Origin: Hydrogenoanaerobacterium saccharovorans
GTDB taxonomy: Bacteria > Bacillota > Clostridia > Oscillospirales > Ruminococcaceae
DNA: 64,000 bases
Direction: 5' to 3'
Assembly: GCF_003814745.1 (NCBI RefSeq)
Contig: NZ_RKRD01000001.1
Span: 992,001 to 1,056,000 of the forward strand
The translations under genes were made by a program, and so were the position numbers. This document shows positions 34,944 to 41,541 of the stretch, in pieces; the first letter of the stretch is position 1; each line of letters starts with the position of its first letter. The notes beneath the pieces were generated by a model. That model searched no databases and was not told where the DNA came from. It saw only the letters and a list, made by a program, of their open reading frames with translations.

Positions 34944-35365
34944 AAATTATGGCAGTAGATTTCGGCGATGCTCGAACAGGGCTTGCCGTATGTGACCGCA
35001 CCGAATTTCTAGCATCCCCCATAGGTGTAATACATGAAAAAGATTTTGAACAATGCATAAAAAAAGTTTCGTATGCAGTAGAAGAATATGGTGTGCAGGA
35101 GGTTGTTGTAGGTTACCCAAAAAATATGAACGGAACCGTGGGTGAACGTGCACAAAAATGTGAGTTGTTCAGCCAAAAGCTGCAAGAGTTAGTTTCCGCT
35201 CCCGTTAAATTGTGGGATGAACGCTCCACTACGGTTTCTGCGATTGGCTACCTAAATGAGACGAACACGCGCGGTAAAAAGCGCAAAGAAGTGATTGATG
35301 CTGTAGCCGCAACCATTATTTTAGAAAGTTATCTGGCATACAGAAAAAACCATAAGGATGAATGA
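34940..35365 (+). CDS. ruvX: Putative Holliday junction resolvase / pre-16S rRNA nuclease YqgF
   Basis: RNase H-like nuclease of the YqgF/RuvX family, linked to 16S rRNA 5' maturation. ATG 34940 follows GGAGG; 141 residues, the normal size. A longer open frame beginning at 34784 overlaps the phosphatase and is rejected. The catalytic acids are in AVDFGDARTGLAV, with conserved VVGYPKNMNGTVGERA and LWDERSTTVSA, and the final Asp in EVIDAVAATIILE. It overlaps both neighbours by four bases. Confidence 0.93.
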   Translation: MKIMAVDFGDARTGLAVCDRTEFLASPIGVIHEKDFEQCIKKVSYAVEEYGVQEVVVGYPKNMNGTVGERAQKCELFSQKLQELVSAPVKLWDERSTTVSAIGYLNETNTRGKKRKEVIDAVAATIILESYLAYRKNHKDE

Positions 35366-35841
35366 TGATGAGACAACCAAAACATGTATCCGATTCCAAA
35401 ACCGAACAAATCCAAATTTTAATGCCCGAACACATCAACGGCGCAGGCAGGCTGTTTGGCGGGCAGCTTGTGGAGTGGATTGACGTTGTTGCCGGTGTGG
35501 TGGCGCGCAGGCATTCGGGTTGTAACATTACTACAGCTGCCATTGATAACCTGCAATTTAAAGCGGGTGCATATGCCAACGATACACTCGTGCTCATCGG
35601 GCGTATCACCCATGTGGGGAGAACCTCTATGGAGGTACGCGTCGATACTTATGTGGAGGATTTGGGTGGCTTTCGCCGTGCGGTAAACCGCGCCTATTTG
35701 GTGATGGTTGCTCTTGATGAAAAAGAACAACCTACCGAGGTACCCGGCCTTATTCTCGAAACCGAGATGGAACGTGCAGAGTGGGCATCGGGTGAGCGCC
35801 GCCATGAACTGCGCAAGCAGCGCCGTATGGAGGGCTACTAA
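35362..35841 (+). CDS. Acyl-CoA thioesterase, hotdog fold (YkhA-like)
   Basis: Hydrolyses acyl-CoA; 159 residues. Start ATG 35362 (three ATGs in a row) after AAGGA, overlapping ruvX by four bases. The hotdog core shows NGAGRLFGGQLVEWIDVVAG with the catalytic Asp, then NITTAAIDNLQFKAGAYAND and HVGRTSMEVRVDTYVED. The C-terminal basic tail is short. In-cell substrate unknown. A strong terminator follows. Confidence 0.92.
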   Translation: MMMRQPKHVSDSKTEQIQILMPEHINGAGRLFGGQLVEWIDVVAGVVARRHSGCNITTAAIDNLQFKAGAYANDTLVLIGRITHVGRTSMEVRVDTYVEDLGGFRRAVNRAYLVMVALDEKEQPTEVPGLILETEMERAEWASGERRHELRKQRRMEGY

Positions 35842-35877
35842 AACGAATTTAACTTGCGTTGCTTATAATTATTGTAC

Positions 35878-35911
35878 AAAAAACGGGTTGTCAAAGACAA
35901 CCCGTTTTTGC
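35878..35911. terminator. Bidirectional terminator
   Basis: AAAACGGGTTGTC and GACAACCCGTTTT pair perfectly over an AAA loop, serving the thioesterase operon and the converging PadR operon. Confidence 0.92.
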
Positions 35912-36582
35912 TACGCTTTTTTGTTTTTTATTATGCCTTCATATAGTACCACAATCATTGTTGCAATTAGGTATACAATCCATCCGGGGTGCCATAAGCC
36001 CCAAATAAAGCCTAATAAAAGAAAAATTACAGTAGCACCGATATAGATTGCACCTACAACAGGGTCATCATCGTCATCAACGTCTGATTTAGGTTTTCTT
36101 CTGCCTAGCCGTTCTTGATATCGACTGTCTTTCATACCAAAAAACACAAAAATTGCCGTTGCAAATGCTATGGGGATGAAGAATGCAATAATTCCCGCCA
36201 GTTCGCTAAAAGCAGCTTCAAATAGCATAAAGAAGGCACCTGAAAGAATGTACAATCCAACAGCAATAGCGCCAAATACACTGTAACGTTTACGAAAAAT
36301 CTCGTATTCTGCGGTAAGCTCCGAATTTATTTCCTTCGAATTATCCGATGTGTTATAATCGGCTTGGTCTTCAATACCCAGTTCACGCTTTAATTCATCC
36401 ATACTGCCAAATTGCGATATTACTATGCCGAATGCTTCGTTATCATTTTTGCCCTGTGCAATCAGCTCGTCGTATTTATCCTGCATATTTTCAATAATAC
36501 CAAGCTTTGCCTCAACTACATCTTGCGTTTTGGGTAGCCCTGCGAACATTGCCTCTACAAAATCTCGAATCTTATCGTTCAT
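35911..36582 (-). CDS. Membrane protein of the PadR-linked DUF1700/HAAS type
   Basis: 223-residue protein. ATG 36582 (minus) follows GAGGAGG; a longer frame from 36654 overlaps the regulator. The N-terminal ~90 residues are a helical, soluble HAAS-like domain (ENMQDKYDELIAQGKNDNEA), followed by four predicted membrane segments in two pairs (about 105-160 and 190-220) around an acidic linker with a run of five Asp. It is co-transcribed with, and overlaps by 11 bases, the PadR regulator, the usual arrangement for a sensor of membrane or drug stress. Exact role unknown. Confidence 0.8.
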   Translation of the reverse strand: MNDKIRDFVEAMFAGLPKTQDVVEAKLGIIENMQDKYDELIAQGKNDNEAFGIVISQFGSMDELKRELGIEDQADYNTSDNSKEINSELTAEYEIFRKRYSVFGAIAVGLYILSGAFFMLFEAAFSELAGIIAFFIPIAFATAIFVFFGMKDSRYQERLGRRKPKSDVDDDDDPVVGAIYIGATVIFLLLGFIWGLWHPGWIVYLIATMIVVLYEGIIKNKKA

Positions 36583-36916
36583 TCTGCAACTCCTCCTCAA
36601 TGGTAAAACAATTAATAACTGCTTTTGTGTGCTGCCACTCCACACATTTTTCACGATAATAAGCTGCGCCTTCCCGTGTTATTTTATAGTAAGTGCGCCG
36701 CTTGCCAAAAGTTTCATCTCCGTAATAAGATACCAAGTACCCCTTTTTTTCAAGACGTGCGAATGCAGAGTAAAGAGTGGTCTCTTTTATGCTGTATCCT
36801 CCGCCCGAGCGCGCTTCAATCTCTTTCGAGATTTCATAACCGTAGGAGTCATGCTCCAACAGCAAATGCAAAATAATCGTATCGTTGTATCCGCGGATGA
36901 CATCACTGCTGATCAA
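36572..36916 (-). CDS. PadR-family transcriptional regulator
   Basis: Winged-helix repressor, 114 residues. The start is TTG 36916 (minus), five bases after GAGGTGA. The family features are NDTIILHLLLEHDSYGYEIS, TTLYSAFARLEKKGYL and the beta wing TFGKRRTYYKITREG. The promoter carries inverted repeats (36942-36981), so autoregulation is likely. First gene of a two-gene operon with the membrane protein. Confidence 0.93.
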   Translation of the reverse strand: MISSDVIRGYNDTIILHLLLEHDSYGYEISKEIEARSGGGYSIKETTLYSAFARLEKKGYLVSYYGDETFGKRRTYYKITREGAAYYREKCVEWQHTKAVINCFTIEEELQNER

Positions 36917-36941
36917 GCTATCACCTCACAAACTACTACGT

Positions 36942-36986
36942 CTGTCGTAGTAACAGTAGTATATCATAATTACTACGACAGGTAAA
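36942..36986 (-). promoter_or_regulatory. padR promoter with overlapping inverted-repeat operator
   Basis: On the minus strand -35 TTTACC (36986-36981) and -10 TATACT (36963-36958) are 17 bases apart. CTGTCGTAGTAA (36942-36953) and TTACTACGACAG (36970-36981) form a perfect 12-bp inverted repeat bracketing the -10 box. A further half-site, CTACTACG, lies at about 36933-36940. This is the layout of an autorepressed PadR operator. Confidence 0.82.
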
Positions 36987-37077
36987 GTACTTTTTGAAAA
37001 ATATTTTTAGACAGAACCTGACAAATGCGTTAAAATAACATGAAGACTGTATGTAGGGCTTAAAGGAGTAAAATTGT

Positions 37078-37581
37078 ATGGAACTATGGGATGTTTATGA
37101 CAGAGGCGGCTGTAAAACGGGGAAGATTAAACAAAGAGGCAGCCAGTTGTTAAGCGGTGAATTCCATTTGGCGATGGAGATTTGGATTGTAAATGAAGAA
37201 AAACAGCTTTTGATACAAAGACGGGCACAGAGCAAAAAAATTTTACCGGATATTTGGGGTATGACGACAGGATGCATTGTTGCGGGAGAAGATTCTGTTT
37301 CTGGATGTATCCGCGAAGTGCAGGAAGAGATTGGCATTTCTTTAACCGCTGATGACATAATATTTTTGCAAAGAATATTCCGTACCAACACCATTTGGGA
37401 TGTGTATGTTGCACATAAAAATGCCGATTTGGCGCAACTGGTACTGCAGCAAGAGGAGGTCAGCGAGGTGAAGTGGATTACATTTGATGAGCTTAGAGAA
37501 ATGCTGAAAGATGGTCAATTCTTTGCTTACCCTGAAATAGACGAAATAATAACGTTAGTCGAACAATTTATACGTACATAA
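37078..37581 (+). CDS. NUDIX hydrolase (isopentenyl-diphosphate-isomerase-like arrangement)
   Basis: 167-residue NUDIX protein. ATG 37078 lies nine bases after AAAGGAG. The NUDIX box fits GX5EX7REUXEEXGU exactly: G-CIVAG-E-DSVSGCI-REVQEEIG. The opening ELWDVYDRGGCKTGK and FHLAMEIWIVNEEKQLLIQR resemble the YfcD/IPP-isomerase-like subgroup of clostridia, but without the active-site Cys pattern I would want for an isomerase. Likely a nucleotide or nucleoside-diphosphate hydrolase; substrate unknown. Confidence 0.9.
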   Translation: MELWDVYDRGGCKTGKIKQRGSQLLSGEFHLAMEIWIVNEEKQLLIQRRAQSKKILPDIWGMTTGCIVAGEDSVSGCIREVQEEIGISLTADDIIFLQRIFRTNTIWDVYVAHKNADLAQLVLQQEEVSEVKWITFDELREMLKDGQFFAYPEIDEIITLVEQFIRT

Positions 37582-37618
37582 AAAGGGCGGTGATTGTATA
37601 ATCACCTGTCCTTTTCTT
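37580..37618 (+). terminator. Terminator after the NUDIX gene
   Basis: AAAAGG..GGTGAT pairs with ATCACC..CCTTTT across six bases, then CTTTTTT. It overlaps the 3' end of the converging gene. Confidence 0.75.
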
Positions 37619-37979
37619 TTTTCTTATTTTTAGCAAATAATTCACGTAATCCCATATAAATGAGGAGTATTGCAAACAGCTTTCTCAATAGTTCCTCGCT
37701 GATTATCTTAGTCAGCCACAAACCGCACCATACACCAACAAACCCAAATGCAATGCAGATGACAGCCGATTTATAATTGATGAGTTTGTTTTTTGCATGG
37801 ATACAAACTGCGATTATTGCAATTGGTAAAAAAAAGATGAGATTGATTCCCTGTGCTGTAAGCTGATTCATCCCTGCAAAAGCGGTGAGATATAAAAGCA
37901 AAATTGCGCCGCCCCCCACACCCATGGATGCGGCAATACCCGCGAGCAGGGAAGACACAAATATCCAAATTCCGTTCAT
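37602..37979 (-). CDS. TauE/SafE half-size membrane protein B
   Basis: 125 residues, four predicted membrane segments. It carries one TauE repeat, with the GIAASMGVGGGAILLLYL glycine motif. The start overlaps the stop of the neighbouring half-size gene by four bases (ATGA). Full-length TauE/SafE exporters (about 250 residues) contain two such repeats; here each half is a separate polypeptide, so a heterodimeric sulfite/sulfonate-type permease is likely. Terminates in a Lys-rich tail. Confidence 0.85.
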   Translation of the reverse strand: MNGIWIFVSSLLAGIAASMGVGGGAILLLYLTAFAGMNQLTAQGINLIFFLPIAIIAVCIHAKNKLINYKSAVICIAFGFVGVWCGLWLTKIISEELLRKLFAILLIYMGLRELFAKNKKKEKDR

Positions 37980-38326
37980 CGCAGCAGTAACCGAGTTGCA
38001 GAATAAAGTATAAAGACTGCAAACACCTTTCTAAGCCAAAAGTCAGGTATCTTTTTCAGAAAAAGTGCACCCGCAATTGCCCCGATCATACCGCCCGGTA
38101 AAAAGGGGAGTGCGTCAGAAAATGTTACGTTGCCGCTTGTAACATACATATAGGAACTTGCCGCTGATAAAAATAATGTGATTAAAATAGCAGTTGCATG
38201 TGCAGATTTGATATTCCCATCCAGTCTGCTTAAAAAGCCTACGGCAACAATTCCTCCGCCTGCACCGAACAGACCGTTGAGCACACCGATAGATGCACCT
38301 GCCAAAGCGTGCATGACAAAATTCAT
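37976..38326 (-). CDS. TauE/SafE half-size membrane protein A
   Basis: 116 residues, four predicted membrane segments, with the same repeat signature as its partner (GVLNGLFGAGGGIVAVGFL). ATG 38326 (minus) is preceded by a GGGGGAT-type site. The two genes overlap by four bases and would together make up one exporter. No sulfur-metabolism gene is adjacent, so the substrate is open. Confidence 0.85.
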   Translation of the reverse strand: MNFVMHALAGASIGVLNGLFGAGGGIVAVGFLSRLDGNIKSAHATAILITLFLSAASSYMYVTSGNVTFSDALPFLPGGMIGAIAGALFLKKIPDFWLRKVFAVFILYSATRLLLR

Positions 38327-38373
38327 CTTTCATCCCCCTGTAATTATTATGTCAGGCTGTCGATGCGCATGAG

Positions 38374-38416
38374 CAAAAAAACACGACCTATAAAACAGTG
38401 TTCCATAGGTCGTGTT
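38374..38416 (-). terminator. Terminator of tcdA
   Basis: AACACGACCTAT (38380-38391) and ATAGGTCGTGTT (38405-38416) pair perfectly; the minus strand continues with seven Ts. Confidence 0.9.
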
Positions 38417-38461
38417 GGTTTATACAGAATTGGTTGGGATAAATGGGGGTTAAAGTATCCC

Positions 38462-39175
38462 TCACTTGCTTAATCGGATGCTATCCTTGATCGCTTCGGA
38501 TGCCAAAATATATCCTGCAACGGGAGGAACAAATGAAATACTGCCCGGGCTGTGCCGACCGTTTTCGCTGCTTGCCAAAACCTTTGCTGCGGGTTCATCC
38601 GAAAAAACCACCTTAAGGTTGGGTACACCACGTTTTTTAAGTTCACGGCGCATAACACGCGCAAGGGGGCAGCCGCTGCTTGCTGTGTCTGCAATATCTC
38701 CCACTTTTAACTGCATAGGGTTCAAACGGTTACCTGTACCCAGGCAAGAAATTAAGCGGATCTGTTTTGCATAGCAGGTTTGGGCAAGGTGCAATTTTGC
38801 GGTTACTGTGTCAATCGCATCTATAATATAATCCGGTGCAAAATCAAACACCATATCACTGGTATCAGGCAGATAAAAACAGTCGGCTACCTGAATATCG
38901 GCATTGGGGTTAATCTCCAAAAGATGCGATTTTGCAATTTCTGTTTTTTTGCAGCCCACATGTTTTTGGGTATAAAAAATCTGGCGGTTCAAATTGGTGA
39001 TGTCCACCGTGTCATGATCCACCAGCAACAAATGTCCTACCCCTGCACGGCATACTGCTTCGGCAGCTGCGCAGCCTACACCGCCCAATCCGATTACCGC
39101 TACTCGCAAATTCTGCAGTGTTTTCATATTATCTTCACCCAATAGCAGGGCAGAACGCTTTAGAAAATCAGTCAA
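38462..39175 (-). CDS. tcdA: tRNA threonylcarbamoyladenosine dehydratase (TcdA/CsdL, YrvM)
   Basis: E1-like enzyme that cyclises t6A to ct6A in tRNA, acting after TsaBDE. 237 residues; the TTG at 39175 (minus) lies five bases after GAGGGAG. The Rossmann motif VAVIGLGGVGCAAAEAVCRAG, DHDTVDITNLNRQ and the DAIDTVTAKLHL stretch are the family signatures. The Arg in NLNRQ and the Asp of DAID contact ATP. It lies directly downstream of the structured RNA candidate on the same strand, an order recalled from B. subtilis (6S-1 RNA beside yrvM). Confidence 0.93.
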   Translation of the reverse strand: MTDFLKRSALLLGEDNMKTLQNLRVAVIGLGGVGCAAAEAVCRAGVGHLLLVDHDTVDITNLNRQIFYTQKHVGCKKTEIAKSHLLEINPNADIQVADCFYLPDTSDMVFDFAPDYIIDAIDTVTAKLHLAQTCYAKQIRLISCLGTGNRLNPMQLKVGDIADTASSGCPLARVMRRELKKRGVPNLKVVFSDEPAAKVLASSENGRHSPGSISFVPPVAGYILASEAIKDSIRLSK

Positions 39176-39240
39176 TCGGGCTCCCTCACTTTAAAAAAAT
39201 AGCTCATAAAAATATTATATCCCGCCTTGCCGTTAGTATG

Positions 39241-39364
39241 GCTTATTAAAACCCGTCGTAAGACAGGGTGGGTAAAATCCTCCTTTCGGTTTCATGCTCC
39301 CTTCGTCCACCAAAGCGGGAGGTCTGCAATCTGCCGAAAGAGCCCGGAATCCCTTTTAATAAGT
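39241..39364 (-). ncRNA. Structured RNA candidate resembling 6S RNA, upstream of tcdA
   Basis: On the minus strand the predicted transcript begins a few bases after TATAAT (39375-39370), exactly where a closing stem starts: CTTATTAAAA (5' end) pairs with TTTTAATAAG (39251-39242). Inside are a helix CTCTTTCGG/CCGAAAGGAG and a helix CTCCC/GGGAG as the apical arm. A small hairpin, CCC(T)GTC-TTAC-GACGGG, sits on the 3' side of the central loop. Closing stem, central bubble with 3' hairpin and apical arm is the layout of 6S RNA, and location before a yrvM/tcdA homologue agrees. At about 124 bases it is short for 6S (usually ~180-190), so identity is not certain. Confidence 0.5.
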
Positions 39365-39369
39365 GTTGG

Positions 39370-39396
39370 ATTATATATACCATACATATCGCACAA
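39370..39396 (-). promoter_or_regulatory. Promoter of the 6S-like RNA
   Basis: TATAAT at 39375-39370 (minus) is perfect; the best upstream partner, TTGTGC, is only 15 bases away, so the -35 is weak. Confidence 0.55.
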
Positions 39397-39434
39397 GGCA
39401 GGAGACAATGCAAAATTATAATTTATTCAGTTGT

Positions 39435-39740
39435 TTATTCTTCGGTGAAATCGTAGTAATCTTCAAGTCGCTCCATAAAAATGCCAGAGATCTTGTTGAA
39501 TTCGTCTTCATCTTCAATTGCCATCAGAAATTCTTCATCGCCATCAGCTTCTACTTTTAAAACAATGAGCTCGCCATCGTCATCTGCCAACACTTCTTCG
39601 TCTTCCACGGGGATAACAGCAATGTAACGATTGTGGTCTTCCTCGTATGTGTCAAGCACTTCAAATTCGTGTTCAACGCCTTCTTCATCCTGCAAAGTCA
39701 AGATATCCGGGCCAAACTCCATCTCTTCATTGGTGTCCAT
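39435..39740 (-). CDS. DUF1292 protein (YrzB-like)
   Basis: Very acidic 101-residue protein of DUF1292. ATG 39740 (minus) follows GGAGG; a longer frame from 39779 has no site. The pattern DILTLQDEEGVEHEFEVLDT, YIAVIPVEDEE and IVLKVEADGDEEFLMAIEDE is typical of the family, found across Firmicutes and of unknown function. In B. subtilis relatives lie in the yrrK/yrzL region. Its own promoter (TTGACT/TATAAT) lies about 90 bases upstream. Confidence 0.9.
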   Translation of the reverse strand: MDTNEEMEFGPDILTLQDEEGVEHEFEVLDTYEEDHNRYIAVIPVEDEEVLADDDGELIVLKVEADGDEEFLMAIEDEDEFNKISGIFMERLEDYYDFTEE

Positions 39741-39834
39741 AATAAACCTCCATCGTGCCAAACAGCACATCAAATTCATTGAAACGGTACAGCCGGTAAT
39801 CTTTTAAGCTGCACAGAATTTCTGTTACTTTCAT

Positions 39835-39862
39835 ATTATAATACAAATGAGGTATAAGTCAA
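39835..39862 (-). promoter_or_regulatory. Promoter of the DUF1292 gene
   Basis: On the minus strand TTGACT (39862-39857) and TATAAT (39840-39835) with a 16-base spacer. Confidence 0.8.
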
Positions 39863-39921
39863 CTAGAAAGTAATTTTAATACTATTTTAACAAATTAGAT
39901 TCTAATTATTAAAAAAAACTA

Positions 39922-39950
39922 TTGACATTTCATATAAATCGTGCTATATT
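39922..39950 (+). promoter_or_regulatory. Strong promoter of the ~610-nt transcript
   Basis: TTGACA (39922-39927) and TATATT (39945-39950) at 17 bases; transcription should start near 39957. Confidence 0.87.
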
Positions 39951-40007
39951 AAAGACACAGAAGAGAGAAATATAAAGTGCAACAATCAATGAAAGGTGGC
40001 GATTCCA

Positions 40008-40085
40008 GTGTACGCGGAAACAGAACCAATTCAGTTTACAGGTTGCGTATTGCAAATGGAATGCGCAACCAATCTCAAAGCATAA
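40008..40085 (+). CDS. Possible 25-residue peptide inside the long transcript
   Basis: GTG 40008 lies eight bases after AAAGGTGG (39992-39999) and opens a 25-codon frame, with two Cys in GCVLQMECA. The Cys codons fall in the two arms of the 11-bp hairpin at 40041-40070, so RNA structure could equally explain the conservation of these bases. It may be a real small peptide or a chance frame in a non-coding RNA. Confidence 0.25.
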   Translation: MYAETEPIQFTGCVLQMECATNLKA

Positions 40086-40530
40086 CCCGTACCTAAAAAG
40101 AAAGTTTCATCGTTTTATATGTTTGTTAAAACGCATCACTTTAACCTAACGGCGGTTGCCTAAATTGGTAAGCGGTTTATGCAGCGAGAAGGTTTACAAC
40201 TTAATATTATTTTTGGTATATTTCCAAAAATAGCAAAATTGAATTGTAAAGGTTGAGTCCAATGAAATAGTCAGGCTACCCCCATTAAAGAATTCATAAG
40301 GGTGAGTCCAATGGAAATAGAGGCAAGTGCCTATTTGCAGGCAAAGCGCTATCTCTAATTTACGAATAGTTTGCTACCAATTATACTGCAAGAATGCATT
40401 TTGTTTTTGTAAGTAATCCTCAGCAATTTTATTCGAACATTAAATGAAGATAGGAGATATAACCTGTATAAAAATTATATAAATAGTACGTAAGGTATTC
40501 ATTTATAAGCCTTAAAACAATCAATAATTC

Positions 40531-40566
40531 AAGCCCACGGCAACAAAAGCTGCTGTGGGCTTTTTG
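40531..40566 (+). terminator. Terminator of the long transcript
   Basis: AAGCCCACGGCA pairs with TGCTGTGGGCTT (one G-T pair) across eight bases, followed by TTTTT. Confidence 0.9.
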
Positions 40567-40618
40567 CATGCAAACAAATTTCGATTTGCGTTTGCATTTT
40601 TAGTATAGTAAAAAGGGC

Positions 40619-40647
40619 TTGCCACCGTCGGTTGAATATTATATAAT
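40619..40647 (+). promoter_or_regulatory. Promoter of the cyclophilin lipoprotein
   Basis: TTGCCA (40619-40624) and TATAAT (40642-40647) with 17 bases between. Confidence 0.82.
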
Positions 40648-40741
40648 AAATTAGAAACGCGCAGTGAAGTAAGCGTTTTAATTTTAGATGAAAACGATGC
40701 TGTCGGAGTAAAAACCACGACAGTTCGATGGGGTGACTTTT

Positions 40742-41506
40742 GTGAAAAAATTTATGAGATTGGCAAGCCTTGTATTGGCATTGGCGCTTGCACTCAGCTT
40801 TGCAGGGTGCGGTAAAAATAATGTTGTTTCTGATGAAAATGCATTAAAAACACCTGAGGAACAGGTTGAAGAAAATAAGAAAATTACCGATGATCAAGTA
40901 AATCTTGTTCAGTTTAATGATGTACCCGCAGGCGCAGAAGTTGCTTTAATCGAAACCAGTATGGGCGACATTACCGTTGCGCTTTATCCCGAATTTGCAC
41001 CGAAAGCTGTAGAGAACTTTTTAGCACTAACCCACTCCGGTTATTATACAGGCTTAAAATTCCACCGTGTGGTAAATAATTATCTCATTCAATCCGGCGA
41101 CCCTACAGGTACTGGAACAGGCGGAGAGAGTAGCTTTAAGGATGAAAGCGAAAATAAAGTAGGGTTTGCACAGGAGCATTCACTCAACTTGTGGAACTTT
41201 AAAGGTGCGGTAGGTATGGCACCTTCGGGTGACGGAACCAACGGCAGCCAGTTTTACATTGTGCAAAATTCTGTGCTGGAAGATGAAACTTTAACAAAAA
41301 TGGAAGAGGCTGCGTTCCCCAAAAAAGTGATTGATAAGTACAAAGAAATTGGTGGGGCACCGTGGTTGGACGGTAAAAACACAGTGTTTGGTTATGTGAT
41401 TGACGGAATGGATATTCTAGAAGAAATAGCTTCTGTTGAGGTAGATGAAAACAGGGTACCGGTGGAGGATGTTATCATCACCCAAATTACTATAATAGAA
41501 CGATAA
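40742..41506 (+). CDS. Cyclophilin-type peptidyl-prolyl isomerase lipoprotein
   Basis: Surface-anchored folding catalyst, 254 residues. GTG 40742 lies five bases after GGGGTGA; another GTG at 40733 overlaps that site. A lipoprotein signal ends in LSFAGC. After a linker, the cyclophilin domain begins near residue 60 (IETSMGDITVALYPEFAPKAVENF), with the catalytic Arg in FHRVVNNYLIQSGD and the segment GTNGSQFYIV. An insertion of about 25 residues near VLEDETLTKMEEAAFPKK distinguishes it from the cytoplasmic copy at 58991, a common feature of clostridial extracellular cyclophilins. Confidence 0.93.
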   Translation: MKKFMRLASLVLALALALSFAGCGKNNVVSDENALKTPEEQVEENKKITDDQVNLVQFNDVPAGAEVALIETSMGDITVALYPEFAPKAVENFLALTHSGYYTGLKFHRVVNNYLIQSGDPTGTGTGGESSFKDESENKVGFAQEHSLNLWNFKGAVGMAPSGDGTNGSQFYIVQNSVLEDETLTKMEEAAFPKKVIDKYKEIGGAPWLDGKNTVFGYVIDGMDILEEIASVEVDENRVPVEDVIITQITIIER

Positions 41507-41508
41507 AT

Positions 41509-41541
41509 AAAAAGGAGCGGAATATTTCCGCTCCTTTTTTT
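41509..41541. terminator. Bidirectional terminator
   Basis: AAAAAGGAGCGGAA pairs perfectly with TTCCGCTCCTTTTT over TAT. Confidence 0.93.

Larger units (their letters stand above)
39957..40566 (+). ncRNA. Long structured RNA (about 610 nt) of unknown class
   Basis: The segment is bounded by a strong promoter and an intrinsic terminator but holds no open frame above about 36 codons. It is rich in potential structure: an 11-bp hairpin GGTTGCGTATT/AATGCGCAACC (40041-40070); ATTTTTGG/CCAAAAAT (about 40208-40231); TGCCT/AGGCA (about 40328-40343); AAATAGAG with CTCTAATTT enclosing it. A sequence GAGTCCAATG(G)AAATAG occurs twice (40255-40270 and 40304-40320). Size and gene-poor setting recall the large ornate RNAs of Firmicutes (OLE, ROOL, GOLLD classes), though I cannot match it to one by eye. 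It lacks the RNase P and tmRNA core sequences. Alternative: a transcript of very short peptides (see 40008). Confidence 0.6.

Noticed and set aside
39241..39364. The 6S-like structure read on the plus strand
   Set aside because: No promoter at the right place on the plus strand; the minus strand has a perfect -10 just before the closing stem and leads into tcdA.
39957..40566. RNase P RNA or tmRNA
   Set aside because: The universal RNase P core and the tmRNA tRNA-like ends are not found.
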